Shown here: piece by piece, positions 42,101 to 53,581 of the stretch | Position numbering within the stretch: position 1 is the first letter of the stretch | How the letters are laid out: each line of letters starts with the position of its first letter | The notes under the pieces: model-generated | Database searches by the model: none | What the model saw: only the letters and a program-made list of their open reading frames with translations | Told to the model about the DNA's origin: nothing | Made by a program: the position numbers and the translations under genes | Source of the DNA: Diphasiastrum complanatum | Lineage: Eukaryota > Streptophyta > Lycopodiopsida > Lycopodiales > Lycopodiaceae | DNA: 64,000 nt | Direction of reading: 5' to 3' | Assembly: GCA_029204225.1 (NCBI GenBank) | Contig: CM055111.1 | Coordinates: 23,246,899-23,310,898 of the forward strand

Positions 42101-43800
42101 GTGAGGCCGAGGCTTGAGGAGGAGCAGATTCAAGCTATCACACCAAGAAGATCTACACGAGCAAGATCTGAGCCAGGGAGGCTCACATATGATGAAGAAG
42201 GAAGGCAAGTGGAAGGTGAAATTTTCTATCATACACTTTTTATATCAGATGAAGAGCCTAAGGATATCCAAGAAGCTTTTCAATCCAAGAAGTGGGTTGA
42301 AGCAATGACCCAAGAATTTGAAGCCTTGATGTCAAATAACACATGGGAGCTTGTGGAGCCACCAAACAACATGCATGTGATCGGATGTAAGTGGGTATTC
42401 AGAATCAAGTATAATCATGATGGATCTATCAATAAGTATAAAGCAAGACTTTGTGCTAAAGGCTACTCTCAGATTAAAGGTCTTGATTATGAAGATACCT
42501 TTGCACCAGTTACAAAGATGGTAACAATTCGAATACTCATCTCTCTTGCATGTTTTCACAAATGGAGTATGTTCCAGTTTGATGTTTCTAATGCATTTCT
42601 CAATGGTTACCTTGAGGAGGAGATTTATATGGAGAAACCTCCAGGTTTTGTGAAGGAAGGTGATGAATCAAAAGTTTGTCTTTTGATCAAAAGTCTGTAT
42701 GGACTTAAACAGGCACCAAGGTCTTGGTATGCAAGGCTCAATTCTTATCTCATATCACTCGGATTTTGTCTAAGTGAATATGACCCTTCTCTGTATTATA
42801 AGTTTGTAGATAACTTTGTAATTATACTTCTCATCTATGTAGATGATATCATTCTTTGTGGAAACAGTGAGAAGTTAGTTGAAGAAACTAAGCATGCACT
42901 TGGTACTGAGTTTAAAATGCAGGACTTAGGAGTTCTTCACTATATTTTAGGCCTTGAAATAGATTTTTGGAAAGGTCATGCATTTATAAGCCAAAGTAGA
43001 TATGCACTTTCTATGGTCAGAAAATTTCATATGGAGAACTGTAAAGGCATAGATACACCTATGGAGCACACTATAAAAGTTCCTATTAAAGATGATGAAA
43101 AATCCTTTGAGGATATCACTCTTTATAGGAGTCTTATTGGCTCACTTATTTGGTTAACAGTGACTAGGCCTGATCTAAGCTTTTGTGTTCATAAGCTAAG
43201 TCAACACATGCAGGATCCAAAGTTATATCATTGGAAGTTGGCTAAAAGAGTCTTGAGGTATATATCTTCTACCTTGGATTATGGATTATACTATGAAGGA
43301 GAAGATCTGACTTTGATTGCTTTTTCAGATTCAAATTTTGCAGGAGACAGGTTGGATAGGAAATCCACAAGTGCTTATACTATATTTCTTGGAGGAAATT
43401 TGGTTTCTTGGCTGTCAAAGAAACAGGCAACTATTTTCTTATCATCTTGTGGAGCTGAATACCAATTTCTTACAACCACAACAAAGGAGGTTTTATGGAT
43501 CAAAAGGCTACTTTTGGAGCTTAAGTATTATGCAGATGAAGATTTACCAATTATCAAGAATGATAACATTTCTTCTTAGGCTCTTGCAAATAATCCAGTC
43601 TTTCATGCAAGGAGCAAGCATATTGAAGTGGCTCATCATTTTGTAAGAGAAAAAGTCATTGGAAGAGAGATCTCATTGGAGCATGTTTCATCTTCAGATT
43701 GTGTTGTTGTTGCAGATCTTCTCACCAAGCCTCTACTCAAGAATGTCTTTATGAAGATGAGGTCTAACCTTGGCCTAATTTCATAATCTATGTTGATAGG
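42101..43800 (+). pseudogene. Cop4 reverse transcriptase and RNase H
   Basis: An open frame of 492 codons (42101-43579). RT: GCKWVFRIKYNHDGSINKYK, FDVSNAFLNGYLEEEIYMEKP (about 42577-42640), [19 protein letters not shown], and LLIYVDDIILCG (about 42828). RNase H: FSDSNFAGDRLDRKSTSAY (about 43323), SSCGAEYQFL, where the usual SSSEAEY has lost one Glu, and KNDNISS. A stop at 43577-43579 is followed by the rest (NNPVFHARSKHIEVAHHFV, DLLTKPLLKNVF) to about 43786. Of the Cop4 domains, this is the best preserved. Confidence 0.93.
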
Positions 43801-43810
43801 AACATAAATT

Positions 43811-43821
43811 TTAAGGAGGAG
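43811..43821 (+). other. Cop4 polypurine tract
   Basis: TTAAGGAGGAG immediately before the LTR start TGTCAAGATT. Confidence 0.75.
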
Positions 43822-44545
43822 TGTCAAGATTATTAAAATATTATCTTCCTATCTCGAGTTTGGGGTCATGTCCATGATAATTTCCACTGGATTTCATGTT
43901 GTACATAAAAGGAGTGTAAATTGAGCACATATCCTTCTAGTGTAGTTCGGATTTGAGTCAGATAGGTTCAATTATGATGACATACAGATGTTTTGATAGC
44001 ATGCAAAGTCTTACTGTATGCATGCAAGCCACATGCAATCAGTGCATGCAACATGCAAAGTAGTTTATGTGATCTACACATGTCTAGGCAATTTTATGAG
44101 TTGACATGTAGTACATGCACCACACATGCATGCAGTTACACATGTGGATCTCTGGTAGGCGAATTAGTTCAGTTAAGTGGATTTTCCATGCAACTCCACT
44201 GTAGGAATTCGAGTCTCTCTCATGTAGGGAAAGCTGGGCATGTTTTGCCATATTGTGAATATTGAGATTTTGGTGTTTTGGACTCATTCTCTCTCTACTC
44301 GAGTTTTATATGTATGATTTTCTCTCTCTACCCAAGAGAAATCTCTTTTTCCCATACTGAACACTTAGAATTATTTTTTACATTCATTTCTCATAGTGAA
44401 GAGTTAGATGAATGGGCACACATAAACAACTAGATACTATCAAAATCTCAATTTTGAGGTCTTCCATGAACATGAATACCATTGTGCTCTTGCCTTAGAT
44501 TTTTCAAGCATACTATTCTTTGATCAATCTTCTGCAATCACAACA
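43822..44545 (+). repeat. Cop4 3' LTR (right end unclear)
   Basis: Starts TGTCAAGATTATT after the purine tract and extends to about 44545, where Cop5 gag sequence begins. It contains eight CATGCA hexamers between about 44000 and 44190, a possible TATA (TTTTATATG, about 44304) and CT-rich runs (44290-44340). The 5' LTR is not in the window. Confidence 0.8.
44000..44195. promoter_or_regulatory. Cluster of CATGCA (RY-type) motifs in Cop4 LTR
   Basis: CATGCA occurs about eight times in under 200 bp, several as the fuller CATGCATG or GCATGCA. RY elements are known binding sites of B3-domain seed regulators (ABI3/FUS3/LEC2 type). Position upstream of the putative TATA fits a U3 enhancer. Binding is inferred. 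Confidence 0.5.
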
Positions 44546-45180
44546 CCTCAGTAAAATCCTGTAGGGTGTGTGGTGAGGTTCACACGTGCTAAAAACTTCA
44601 CAATACTTCTAGCCAAAGAACTGTGGGACATTGTTGATGACACAGAGCTCAAACCAGAAGGTGATGCAGCCATCATCACCAAATGGAAACTGAGAGATGG
44701 CAAAGCATTTGCCATGATCACCCTCAATATCAAGGATACTCAGATCAGCCACATACGTGTTGCTTAGACTGCTAAGGATGCATGGGACATCCTAGCAACT
44801 CTCTACGACATTAGAGACATTACATCCAAGTTCCATCTGAGGAAGAAATTCTTGACCTCAAAATGTCTGAAGCAGATAGTGTTTCGAGTCACCTCAACAC
44901 TTTCAAAAATCTTATGGAGCAGATGACTGCAACTGGCTCAGTCATAGAAGATTTTGATGCACTCATGACTCTATTATCGAGTCTACCTGAAACCTAAGAA
45001 AATTGGGTAATGGCAATTTCTACCCAGGAGCACCTCACTCTATCAAGAGTAATTTCACTGCTCCTACAAGAGGAGATCAAAAGATCAGAAGATCCTGAAA
45101 GGTTCTAGCCTACGGAAGAAGAAGCGACTACCTTTACAAACTCAGCCATTGCTATTCTTCTAACAGTCAAGCTCTTTGAA
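44546..45180 (+). pseudogene. Cop5 gag relic
   Basis: Copia Gag of a lineage different from Cop1-Cop4: KNFTILLAKELWDIVDDTEL, AAIITKWKLRDGKAFAMI, then AKDAWDILATLYDI and HLRKKFLT, with stops near 44765 and 44995 and frameshifts after. The N-terminus abuts the Cop4 LTR. Zinc knuckle and protease are not recognisable before integrase starts at about 45181. Confidence 0.8.
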
Positions 45181-46140
45181 TCAACTGATATGATGTGGCA
45201 TTTCAGACTTGGCCATCTTAACTATAGAAGTATTCAGCAAATGTCAGTTCAGAGTCTAGTACAAGACCTGCCTTCAGTCAGCAAGCCAACTTCTCTATGC
45301 GAAAGCTGTATTATCAACAAGCATGCTAGAAGTCCCTTCAGTTCAGACTCAGTTCATACATCCAAGGGCTTGCTTGACCTTGTACACAACGACATTTGTG
45401 GCCCGATGCAGACAACTTCCACAGAGGAAGCTCTCTATTTTCTAACCTTCATCGATGACTTCTCTTGAAGGACTGCAACCTACTATATGAAGAACAAATC
45501 AGAAGCATTCAAGTTCTTCAAGTAGTTCAAGGCGTCTGCAGAAAACTAGACCCAGAGGAAGATCAAGGCTCTACACACAGATGGAGGGGGAGAGTACATA
45601 ATTCAAGGAGTTTTGCAAGGTCAACGAGATACTTCAACAATACACAACCAGCTACTGACCTCAATCCAATGGTGTAGCTAAGAGAAGAACCAAAAACTCA
45701 TTAAAAGTGCCAAGAGCATGATGGCCCATGCCTTTCTTCCAAAGAAATTATGGGCAGCAACTATTACTATAGCTGCCTACTTGCAGAATTGATCCATCAC
45801 CAAAGCCCTAAATGGCAAGACACCTTATGAGGTGTGGACAGGATCAAAACTATCACTCAAACATATTCGAGTGTTTGGATGCATCACTTTTGCTCAGATC
45901 CCTGAGGATCTAAGAAGAAAGCTAGATCACAAGAGCAGAAAAATGATCTTCATCGGCTATTCTCTAGACCACAAGGCATACAAGCTCTACAATTTGGATA
46001 CCGAGAAGGCATTCACCAGTAGAGACGCCATTTTTGTGGAAGACCGGTTCATTAACCACAAAGGAAAAGTTGTTGATAAATCGGACTCATGGATCGAACA
46101 ACCAGTCAATTCTTATCCAGAGATTCAACTGTAGAATCTC
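45181..46140 (+). pseudogene. Cop5 integrase
   Basis: MWHFRLGHLNYRSIQQM with CESCIINKHARSPF (zinc-binding, about 45190-45330), first catalytic Asp in VHNDICGPMQT (about 45385), second in ALHTDGGGEY (about 45575, other frame), then AFLPKKLWAATITIAAYLQN, GKTPYEVWTG, HIRVFGCITFAQIPEDLRRK and FIGYSLDHKAYKLYNL. At least four stops or frameshifts (about 45466, 45523, 45675, 45790). Inactive. Confidence 0.88.
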
Positions 46141-46620
46141 GACGCTGACTCAGATGATGAGTCAGAATCTCAATGAGTCAACCCACATCAGAGGACCAAA
46201 GTTCAACTTACAAGGTCGAACATGTCCAGACAACCTCCATCCAGATTTATAGATGATCCGGCCTGCTACTTTGTGCAGGAACCGCCCACAGTTTTTGAGG
46301 CGATGTCTACTCTTGATGCTGACTAGTGGAAATTAGCGATGGACACCGAATTCGATTCTTTGTTGGAGAATCAAGCATGGACACTCACTGAGCTGCCAAA
46401 GGACAGAAACCCAATTCCATGCAAATGGATATTCAAGACGAAGTACGACGCTAAAGGAAAGCTAAATCGTTACAAGGCCAAGCTAGTCGCCAAAGGCTTT
46501 TCCCAGATACCAAATCTAGATTATTCAGAAACCTTCAGCCCAATTGTCAAACATGCTTCGATCCGCCTACTCCTCTCCTTTGCAGCTACAGCTAATCTTG
46601 AAGTCCATCAAATGGATGTC
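46141..46620 (+). pseudogene. Cop5 reverse transcriptase start, cut by GypB LTR
   Basis: Linker and RT fingers: WTLTELPKDRNPIPCKWIF, LNRYKAKLVAKGFSQIP, SETFSPIVKHASIRLLLS, LEVHQMDV, ending at 46620 where the GypB LTR starts. The palm, connection and RNase H are absent here. Confidence 0.9.
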
Positions 46621-47440
46621 TGTTGGAGTTATTTCCGACGAATTGTAAATAGATAATATTGGCCAATAAAATGTGTTGTGAGGGCATGGCATCCTGCGCT
46701 TATTAGCCCATAGCCCAATGAGCACGCAAGTTGAGTTGTAAATAGAATAATAGAATTGGGCCCCTTGTAATTAAAATAAAACTTGAGGCCCAAAGTCAAT
46801 TTTACACTTAGAGTTTACTTTTGAGAGTTGGGTCCAATTTTGAACTCACATGAATCTTGTGATTTCCCATGTACTTTTTGTGGACCCTTGGATCAAGTTG
46901 GGTCCAAGATGAATGGATAGGATCAATGTAGATATTAGCCAATAGGATTTTGGGGCAAGGGCCTTCTCCATTTTATAAAAAGACACCATTTGTACTATAT
47001 TTCCATGCTTAATGAGAAGGAGAAAACTCTACCACTTTTTGGAGAGAAGCATCCTCATTTGCTATGCACTACTTGCTAATGCTTTTGATTGTGTTTTCAT
47101 TGTTTTTCATTTCCATGTTTATTGGTTGTCTTAGTTAATGTTTCTCCACTAGCAAGCTTAAGGAGCATTTGAGCTAACCTCCACCCTCACCCTCTATCTG
47201 TCTCTTTCCCGCTTCTCTTCTCAATCCCTTATAATCTTCCCTTTCCTTTCACCTACAATCATGATGAAGGTAGTTTAGAGGAGTAGAGTTAGTGGAAGTA
47301 GCGTGAGCAGTGGTAGACTTAGACAAAAAGTAGGGAACTAACTAAAAGTAGCATCTATGCATAGTTAGGTTCCTATCCAGTGAACTAACCCTTGTTGACA
47401 GGTGGGAGGGCTATTACTACATCAGATTGAAGACCGTACA
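46621..47440 (+). repeat. GypB 5' LTR
   Basis: 820 bp from TGTTGGAGTT to ACCGTACA, directly followed by the primer site. TATA at about 46973 (TTTATAAAA), pyrimidine-rich tract 47180-47225 without CT expansion. The best full reference for the family in this window; relatives at 10920, 25222 and 30726. Confidence 0.92.
46973..46981 (+). promoter_or_regulatory. TATA box of GypB LTR
   Basis: TTATAAAAA in CATTTTATAAAAAGACACC, conserved in the copies at 25683 (minus) and 31150 (minus). Motif and conservation support it. Confidence 0.7.
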
Positions 47441-47441
47441 G

Positions 47442-47463
47442 TGGCGCCGTTGTCGGGGATAGG
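47442..47463 (+). other. GypB primer-binding site
   Basis: Starts TGGCGCCGTTGTCGGGG one base after the LTR. This wording is typical for Athila/Tat-type plant Gypsy elements. The exact tRNA is not assigned here. Confidence 0.9.
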
Positions 47464-48301
47464 TTTCCAGAGCCCTCTGAAGTTCCATCTCAGTGAGACC
47501 AGGACACAGAGAAGCTTGAGAGAGTTAGGTTGATGATTAAGTACCTGTGCGAGAGTTCCCAATGAAAAAAAGACAGAAAAGTACCAGTGAACCCTCGTAA
47601 ACAGTGAAATTTTTAGTTCCACTGGTCAAGAACTCTTGCAGAGGATTCTGAAGTTCCATCTCAGTGAGACCAGGACACAGAAGAGCTTGCGAGAGTTAGT
47701 TTGATTCCAGTGAGCAGAAAATTGGATCTAAGTGCAAAAAAATCACTAAAAAGTAAAGATCCAGCAAATCCTTCCAGTAAGAACTCTCGCAGACCCTCTC
47801 AATCGATTCATAATGTCAATTTACATCAGTGATGAAGCTTGCAAGAGTTAGTATGAAGATCTGGTGAAGATCAAGCACAAAAAGTGATTTTGAACCCTCG
47901 TAGACAGTGAAATTTTCACTTCTTGCAACAGTTAACTCTCGCAGAGAATTCTATAGTGAGATCTGACCTAGATCCAGCTACTGTGAAGCTTGCGAGAGTT
48001 ACTTCCCAGAGTTCTGAAAGATATCAAGTTTTTTACCTGCAAAACAACTAAAAAACACTCGCACAACCAACCCTCGCACAAGATAACCCTCGCAGACCAG
48101 ATAAGTAGAACGATCTGCATCAAATCCAGCTACTGTCAGAATCTTAGGTCAATCAGTGCAAGGAGTAAAAAGCTATCAAGGAAAAACCACCACAAAAGGC
48201 CTAAAATTCATTCCGACCGATCAGATCGATTAGATCCTTGAAGATCCAGACTGCATCCTATTGTATAAGCAAGATCCAATCACTCTGGAACCCACCATCG
48301 G
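47464..48301 (+). other. GypB leader with duplicated block and complementary CTCGCA/TGCGAG words
   Basis: About 840 bp between primer site and gag. A block starting TCTGAAGTTCCATCTCAGTG occurs at about 47476 and again 170 bp later. AACTCTCGCA/CCCTCGCA and TGCGAGAGTT alternate at least ten times up to 48105; the two forms are reverse complements. No coding potential before the ATG at 48302. Confidence 0.8.
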
Positions 48302-50417
48302 ATGAATCTGAGATCGGGACGATCAATAGCACGAAGGATAGCAAATCAGGCACCACACCTTCCCAAATTAGCAACTGTGCAACAAGAGGCAAAACCGAAA
48401 CCAACACCAATGGATCCAATGGGCCAACCCGTACCTGTCGCACCCTTGCATGCAGTTTGGAGAGCACCATGGATGGAAATACCAAAATATGACGGATCCT
48501 TAGATCCCATCCGATTTCTCCAGATCTACGAGCAAGCTTGTGAAATCTATGGCGTTCGAACACCTGCAGAGAAGCTGATGCTATTCCCTATGTCCTTACT
48601 TGCAGTGGCTGAGGATTGGTTTTTCAACCTGTCAGAGGAAGAGAAATCCACCTGGGAAGCGGTTAAAGTGGCTCTCATTACGTGCTTTAAACCAAGAAAG
48701 TTCCTGGAAGACCCGTTTCTCCTGCTAAGCAAAGTCAAGATGGAAAAACAAGAAAGGGTCCGGGACTATATTGAATAGGTCAAACATCTACGATCCGAGT
48801 GCAGTGCAGCCCTGACTCCCGATCATGCGGTGATCATGTGGTTCCTAGCCAGGTTACCACGAAGCATCAAAAGAGAATTGAAAAGACGGGAACAGTACGC
48901 TACTCTGCAAGAAGCTATGGAAGATGCCATCAGGGAAGAGGATGAGGGATCTGACGACGAATATCCTTCCACCCACACTCCTACTCCCTTGATCACACCA
49001 TCATCATCAAACGCATCCGCTCTATCCACAAAACTGTTGTTGGAGCAAATGACAAAATTACACAAACAACAGATGGAGCAACTTACGGCGCAGTTTGACC
49101 GGAAACTAAAGGCCTTACAATGAACTGTAGTAGTAACTCCACATCAACCAGAACCAACCCAGCTGCAGTATCCTCGACGAGAAAATGTATGGTGTTCAGT
49201 ATGCATGCAAAACCATATAGTGAACGAGTTCCAGTCCTAAAGCAAAATCTGAGACTGACACATAGATTCTGCCATCTGTGCAATGCAACATCGCACGATA
49301 TGGCATTTTGCCCGTTTAACCCTAGGGTTGTTCAACAGAAGATAAGTCCTTATCAGACTTCTTATCCTTATCATCAAGGGGCACCTAACGCGGCACCAAG
49401 GTACGGCGCACCCAATCAACAACAACGCATGGCCTTACCTGCTCCACCAGGGCTAGCAATCAACAAGTGGCCCATGCAAACCTGATAGCAGCAGAACAAG
49501 AATTGCAAATGTCATCTCAACCGGAGCAACAACAGTGGTATGGACCAGATGAACCATTTATGGATCCTATCATAAATGAATATGCTTCAGCCTATGCAGC
49601 TCAAACTCAACGTCAAGGTGGAAGAAATTACGGCTGCTACAGTTGCGGCGAGGGACACAGAATTGCAGAATGTCCCTACAAAGGACAATATACAACCTCC
49701 TGTCGGGATTGCGGTTATGGACATTGTTTCAAGAATTGTCCATTTAAACCTGGAACCAGTGCACCTCTTAACCTCATTGCCATACAGCAATCAGCAGTTC
49801 CAGCAGGGATGCCATTGAAAGGACGATACGACTACGCTCATGTGTTAGCTGTTATGCGAGCACAAAAGAAGAAGGAAGTGGCTCCCTCACCACCACCATC
49901 GGTCACTGATGACCAACCCTAAACTTCAGCACCATATCCAAATGTGAGGGAAGAGAGAAGATAGTACCAGAAAATAAAACACTAAGTACAAAAAGCATAA
50001 GAGGAGAAAAAAGAGCAAGAAAGAAACAATCTCACAAAACCTCTAGTCGGTGTCGAACGAGATCCGCAAACAGGCTCACCACTGCGCACTGATCAGAATG
50101 ATCGGTTGCACCAACATGAACCACCTTTTCACATGGTGGAGCCTGAGGAACCATGCACTGAAAGGCTCACACTCTTGCTGTCAAGCCACGTTACTTTACC
50201 CCTCGGAGAACAACTGCAGATTGCACCACAAGCAAAAACCTTTTAGCTGAATGGGCCAAGGCGGATGAGGAGCCCATAGCGCCTGAGTCCATATATTGTG
50301 CGGGCTATGATGAAACAAGTAACGTCCTCCACATCGGAGCAGCATGGGAAAGTGAGGAACACAACATCACTTTGCCAATCAAACACAAGAAATATGAGGA
50401 CGAGGCGGCAGTCCTTT
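48302..50417 (+). pseudogene. GypB gag and gag-protease linker
   Basis: ATG at 48302 (MNLRSGRSIARRI); capsid-like region with WRAPWMEIPKYDG, DWFFNLSEEEKSTW, KPRKFLEDPFLLL; a nonsense codon at 48776-48778 inside an otherwise continuing frame; stop at 49121-49123; then other frames with the knuckles CHLCNATSHDMAFC (about 49270), CYSCGEGHRIAEC (about 49635) and CRDCGYGHCFKNC (about 49700), the latter two with C-x2-C-x3-H-x4-C. A Pro-rich tail and a linker (YCAGYDETSNVLHIGAAW) reach 50417, where Cop8 begins. Same family as 19011-20612, which keeps the same knuckles. Confidence 0.9.
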
Positions 50418-50970
50418 GAGATACAAAAACCTCTTTAAAGCAAAGTGGTTCTTCATAAGTTGACATGATAGCATAAATGAAACTATTTTCATTTTGAGAT
50501 TGCTCCTTATTCTTGATTGATTTCTCTTGGATAATAACAGTAAGTTTGAACTTATCTAAAGTTCCAAGCAAACTACTCTCCAAGGACATGAAATAAATCC
50601 AAGTTACTTTTATGAAAGTGACAAATATCTTTGCAATTTGAACCAAAGAATGCACTTCCAAATGAAAAATTTCAAAAGATTTGACATGTGTTGTGATGGA
50701 CTCTTGAAGACAAATCTTGCAAGTCCTTGTGAGACTCCAAGCCTCATTCACCTTTCCACAAAGGAAACACCTTCCCTTGGACTTGTCCTTCTTGTATTTG
50801 CATTTCAAACTTGAAGCTCCATCCTTCACCTCGGCCCCCTTGCTTTGGTTCTCCTTGGATGGATTGGTCTTCTTTTTGTAGCATCTTGAGAAAATATATC
50901 CTCCCTTGCCACAAAGATTGTACTTAGGATCCTTTCTTTCCTTCAATAGGATGCCTCCTATTGATGCCAT
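50418..50970 (-). pseudogene. Cop8 non-autonomous Copia: fused gag start, knuckle and integrase remnant
   Basis: Right to left from an ATG at 50970 (MASIGGILLKERKDP). The first ten residues match the Copia Gag start, then the protein goes straight into two knuckle-like motifs (CGKGGYIFSRC, CFLCGKVNEAW) and on to a decayed pre-integrase and integrase core (TCKICLQES, then EIFHLEVHSLV, IFVTFIKVTWIYFM, DKFKLTVIIQEKSIK). Catalytic Asp residues are not kept. So about nine tenths of gag and all protease were lost by deletion, yet the frame stays open for over 200 codons. The 3' part, purine tract and 3' LTR are missing where GypB DNA resumes at 50417. Confidence 0.75.
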
Positions 50971-52716
50971 GTGAATAAAAACCTGTGATATGATTCTACA
51001 AATGTAATTTGTGACTTTCAAGAGACTAGATTTGAACATCTTCAATAATCTAGAATGATCTACAAAAGATCTAGCTCACAAACCTAAGAATCAATCTTCA
51101 CACTAATGACTAATCACTTGGAAACTTTGCTTTGATCATTGAGACAAAAGCACACAATCTTTGAATCAAATCACAAAAGAAATCATATCCAAATTCCTAT
51201 TGGACTCAACAAATTCCAATGACTCTTTCTTTTGAAAGTTGAAATGGATATGAAAAGATTTGACACCTGGATTTTCCTTTTCATTTGACTAGTTCTCTCA
51301 ACACTTGAGATTCTTGAACAAAAGATGGGTTTCGTTTCAAACACATGAAAATCAAACTTAATCACTTATTTTGGACTCGCTCTTGATCCAAATAATCTCA
51401 ATCTTGAGATTTAGAATGAATTTGATTTGATTTGACAACAAACTATACCATCAATTTTTCACAAAGCTTAAAGAATTTAGACAACTAGAGATTCACAAAG
51501 ATAACTAGAGATAACTAGAATGAATTTGATTTGATTTGACAACAAACTATACCATCAATTTTTCACAAAGCTTAAAAAATTTAGACAACTAGAGATCTCA
51601 ACCATGCATGAATACTCAAATATGGACTCCTCTTCATTCTAGACATCCAATGGGATCACAAATTGACCCTCACACTTTCACAAAGAAAGTTGAATAGAAC
51701 TAATTTGAGTTTCATACATATTATGTCAATTTTTGCTCAACAAATTGAATTCAATCACTCCTATTGGATTCCACCAATTACTCTACCTTTTAAGACTTGG
51801 AATGAAATTCAAAATCAAAAGTTGTGATTCTTCTCACTAAGATATTGTGCTTCAAAGAGCTAATGCCACTTAGAAAGATTTGATCACTTAGGAAGAGACA
51901 AACTCTCCACCAATAACAACACAAAATGAGCTTCTAGATCTTGCCCTCTACAAAGGAAGGAACTCTTAGAAAATTGGATCTCTCTCTACACATTTGCCAT
52001 AGACACCTTAATGACTCTTTTAAAACCTCAAAAACACTCAAAAAAATTGAGTAGGATTGAATAATGTGACTTGGATCTCAATCTCTTTTCTAGAACTTTC
52101 AATTGAAGCCAATCTATGTAAAATTCTACAAAAGATTTGCATAGATGCTCTATATGCACTAGAAACTCTCAAAGGTTTCACTTGGAGGACAGATCCAAGG
52201 ATGTTTTCTAGCAAATTGATGCTTCTAAACTTGACCCTATCACTCTTGAACAAATCTATAGTGATGGTACAATGGATTTCATCCTCTCACCTTGCATATC
52301 ACTCCTTAATCTATGATTTTTGGCAAAATCTCTCTCAACTTCAACATACACTCAAAAAATCAGAGGAGACCTAATTCAAGCTTCAATTTTAATTTTTTGG
52401 CTGATCTAATCCAAGAACTAATCAAGGTATTAGATTCCCTATAGAAAATGCTTGATTTTGCACCAAAAATCAATCAAATTGGGTATCTGAGACAAATTCT
52501 ACAATTTTTTGAAATTTCTTAGTCAAAAATGGAGCTGTACGGCCTCACACGTGTGAAAAGAGTTCCTACACCCCACAACAAGTTCTGGTCCAAAAATTTT
52601 GAGAATATCTATCAAATCCAACTCGCTACCCAAAATTTGACTAGTTTCCAAAAAACTGCTAATTTTGGCTTTGATTTGGATTAACCCTATCAATTTCAAC
52701 AAAACCTCTTGTACTA
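50971..52716 (-). other. Cop8 leader, no gene
   Basis: About 1.75 kb of AT-rich DNA between the primer site (right) and the ATG, unusually long for a Copia leader. It contains the 104-bp duplication (51413-51600) and a near-complete palindrome copy (CTCACACGTGTGAA, 52544-52557) next to GTACGGCC. No coding motif. Confidence 0.65.
51413..51600. repeat. 104-bp tandem duplication in Cop8 leader
   Basis: The copy starting at 51413 (AGAATGAATTTG) is repeated at 51517 with one visible difference over at least 80 bp. A recent event. Confidence 0.9.
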
Positions 52717-52729
52717 GGCTCTGATACCA
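52717..52729 (-). other. Cop8 primer-binding site
   Basis: Minus strand TGGTATCAGAGCC directly next to the LTR at 52730. Confidence 0.9.
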
Positions 52730-53561
52730 TGTGGAAAAAGTACAAAAAGGACCAAGAGTGGATCCTAATCTGATCCTCAAGAGGGATTGGTTGTCAGATT
52801 ACTTGATCTATCAATGTACTTGAGATTAAGATCAATCTAGATCAATTCTAGACACAAAATTCTAACAAGAACAATCATTAATTGAAGGTAGGTGTACTTT
52901 CTGGTTTCACACGTGTGAAACATTGTCTGAGTACGGACTCCAACCTAAAAATCAAGTACACATTGATAGAACCTCAAAACAATCAAAACAAATGTAGACA
53001 AATGGAGAGAATCACTCAAAATTGCTTCCAAAGCCAAGATTGGTGTCTCACAATGATTATGGCCAAATGTGACTCTATATATACAATAAGTGAGAGCTCA
53101 TGGTACTGATCATCCCTCTGATCCCACATGTGTGAAGGTGCTTTGTCATATGATGATTCATCATGCAAAACTAACACTTGGACAAAGCCTTCTATTTTGA
53201 GCACTTTTGGTCCATTTTCCTTCTATATGGAGATCTACTTGGAAATCTTCTAGAAGTCAAAATTTGCCTACTTCAGCTTATTCCACACATGTGAGCTGTC
53301 CTCTACACATGTGATATGACACCTAACCAAAGGATGTGTCTCATGCAATCAATAGATTGATGCCATGTGTCATATGTCTAGAAAACTAGTTTTTGGCCTT
53401 CTTAGCCACTAGAACTTGAATTAAATCATATGTACAACCTATATGATTATGGTACATGACATGTACACTATTTTCACACGTGGTAACAGGCTCCACACAT
53501 GTGTGTTTATCTATATACAAGATTTTTGGCCTCTACCAAGCTTATTTTTGCATTTTTCACA
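52730..53561 (-). repeat. Cop8 5' LTR
   Basis: 832 bp; minus strand TGTGAAAAATG...CTTTTTCCACA. It carries TTCACACGTGTGAA at 52906-52919 with GTACGG nearby, and several CACATGTG variants at 53127, 53285, 53305 and 53497. Minus-strand TATA candidate TGTATATATAG near 53072-53083. No second LTR. Confidence 0.85.
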
Positions 53562-53581
53562 TAAAGCTTGATCCAACCACA

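Noticed and set aside
41567-42232. 221-codon minus-strand frame
   Set aside because: It combines part of the inverted integrase piece with the antisense of Cop4 integrase C-terminus; only the inverted piece is real coding sequence.
43998-44140. CATGCA series considered as a CRISPR-like or satellite array
   Set aside because: Spacing is irregular, there are no constant repeat-spacer units, and it lies in an LTR of a plant element.
46616-46620. Search for a target duplication of the GypB copy starting at 46621
   Set aside because: The 3' LTR is not in the window because the copy is cut at 55605, so no matching pentamer can be tested.
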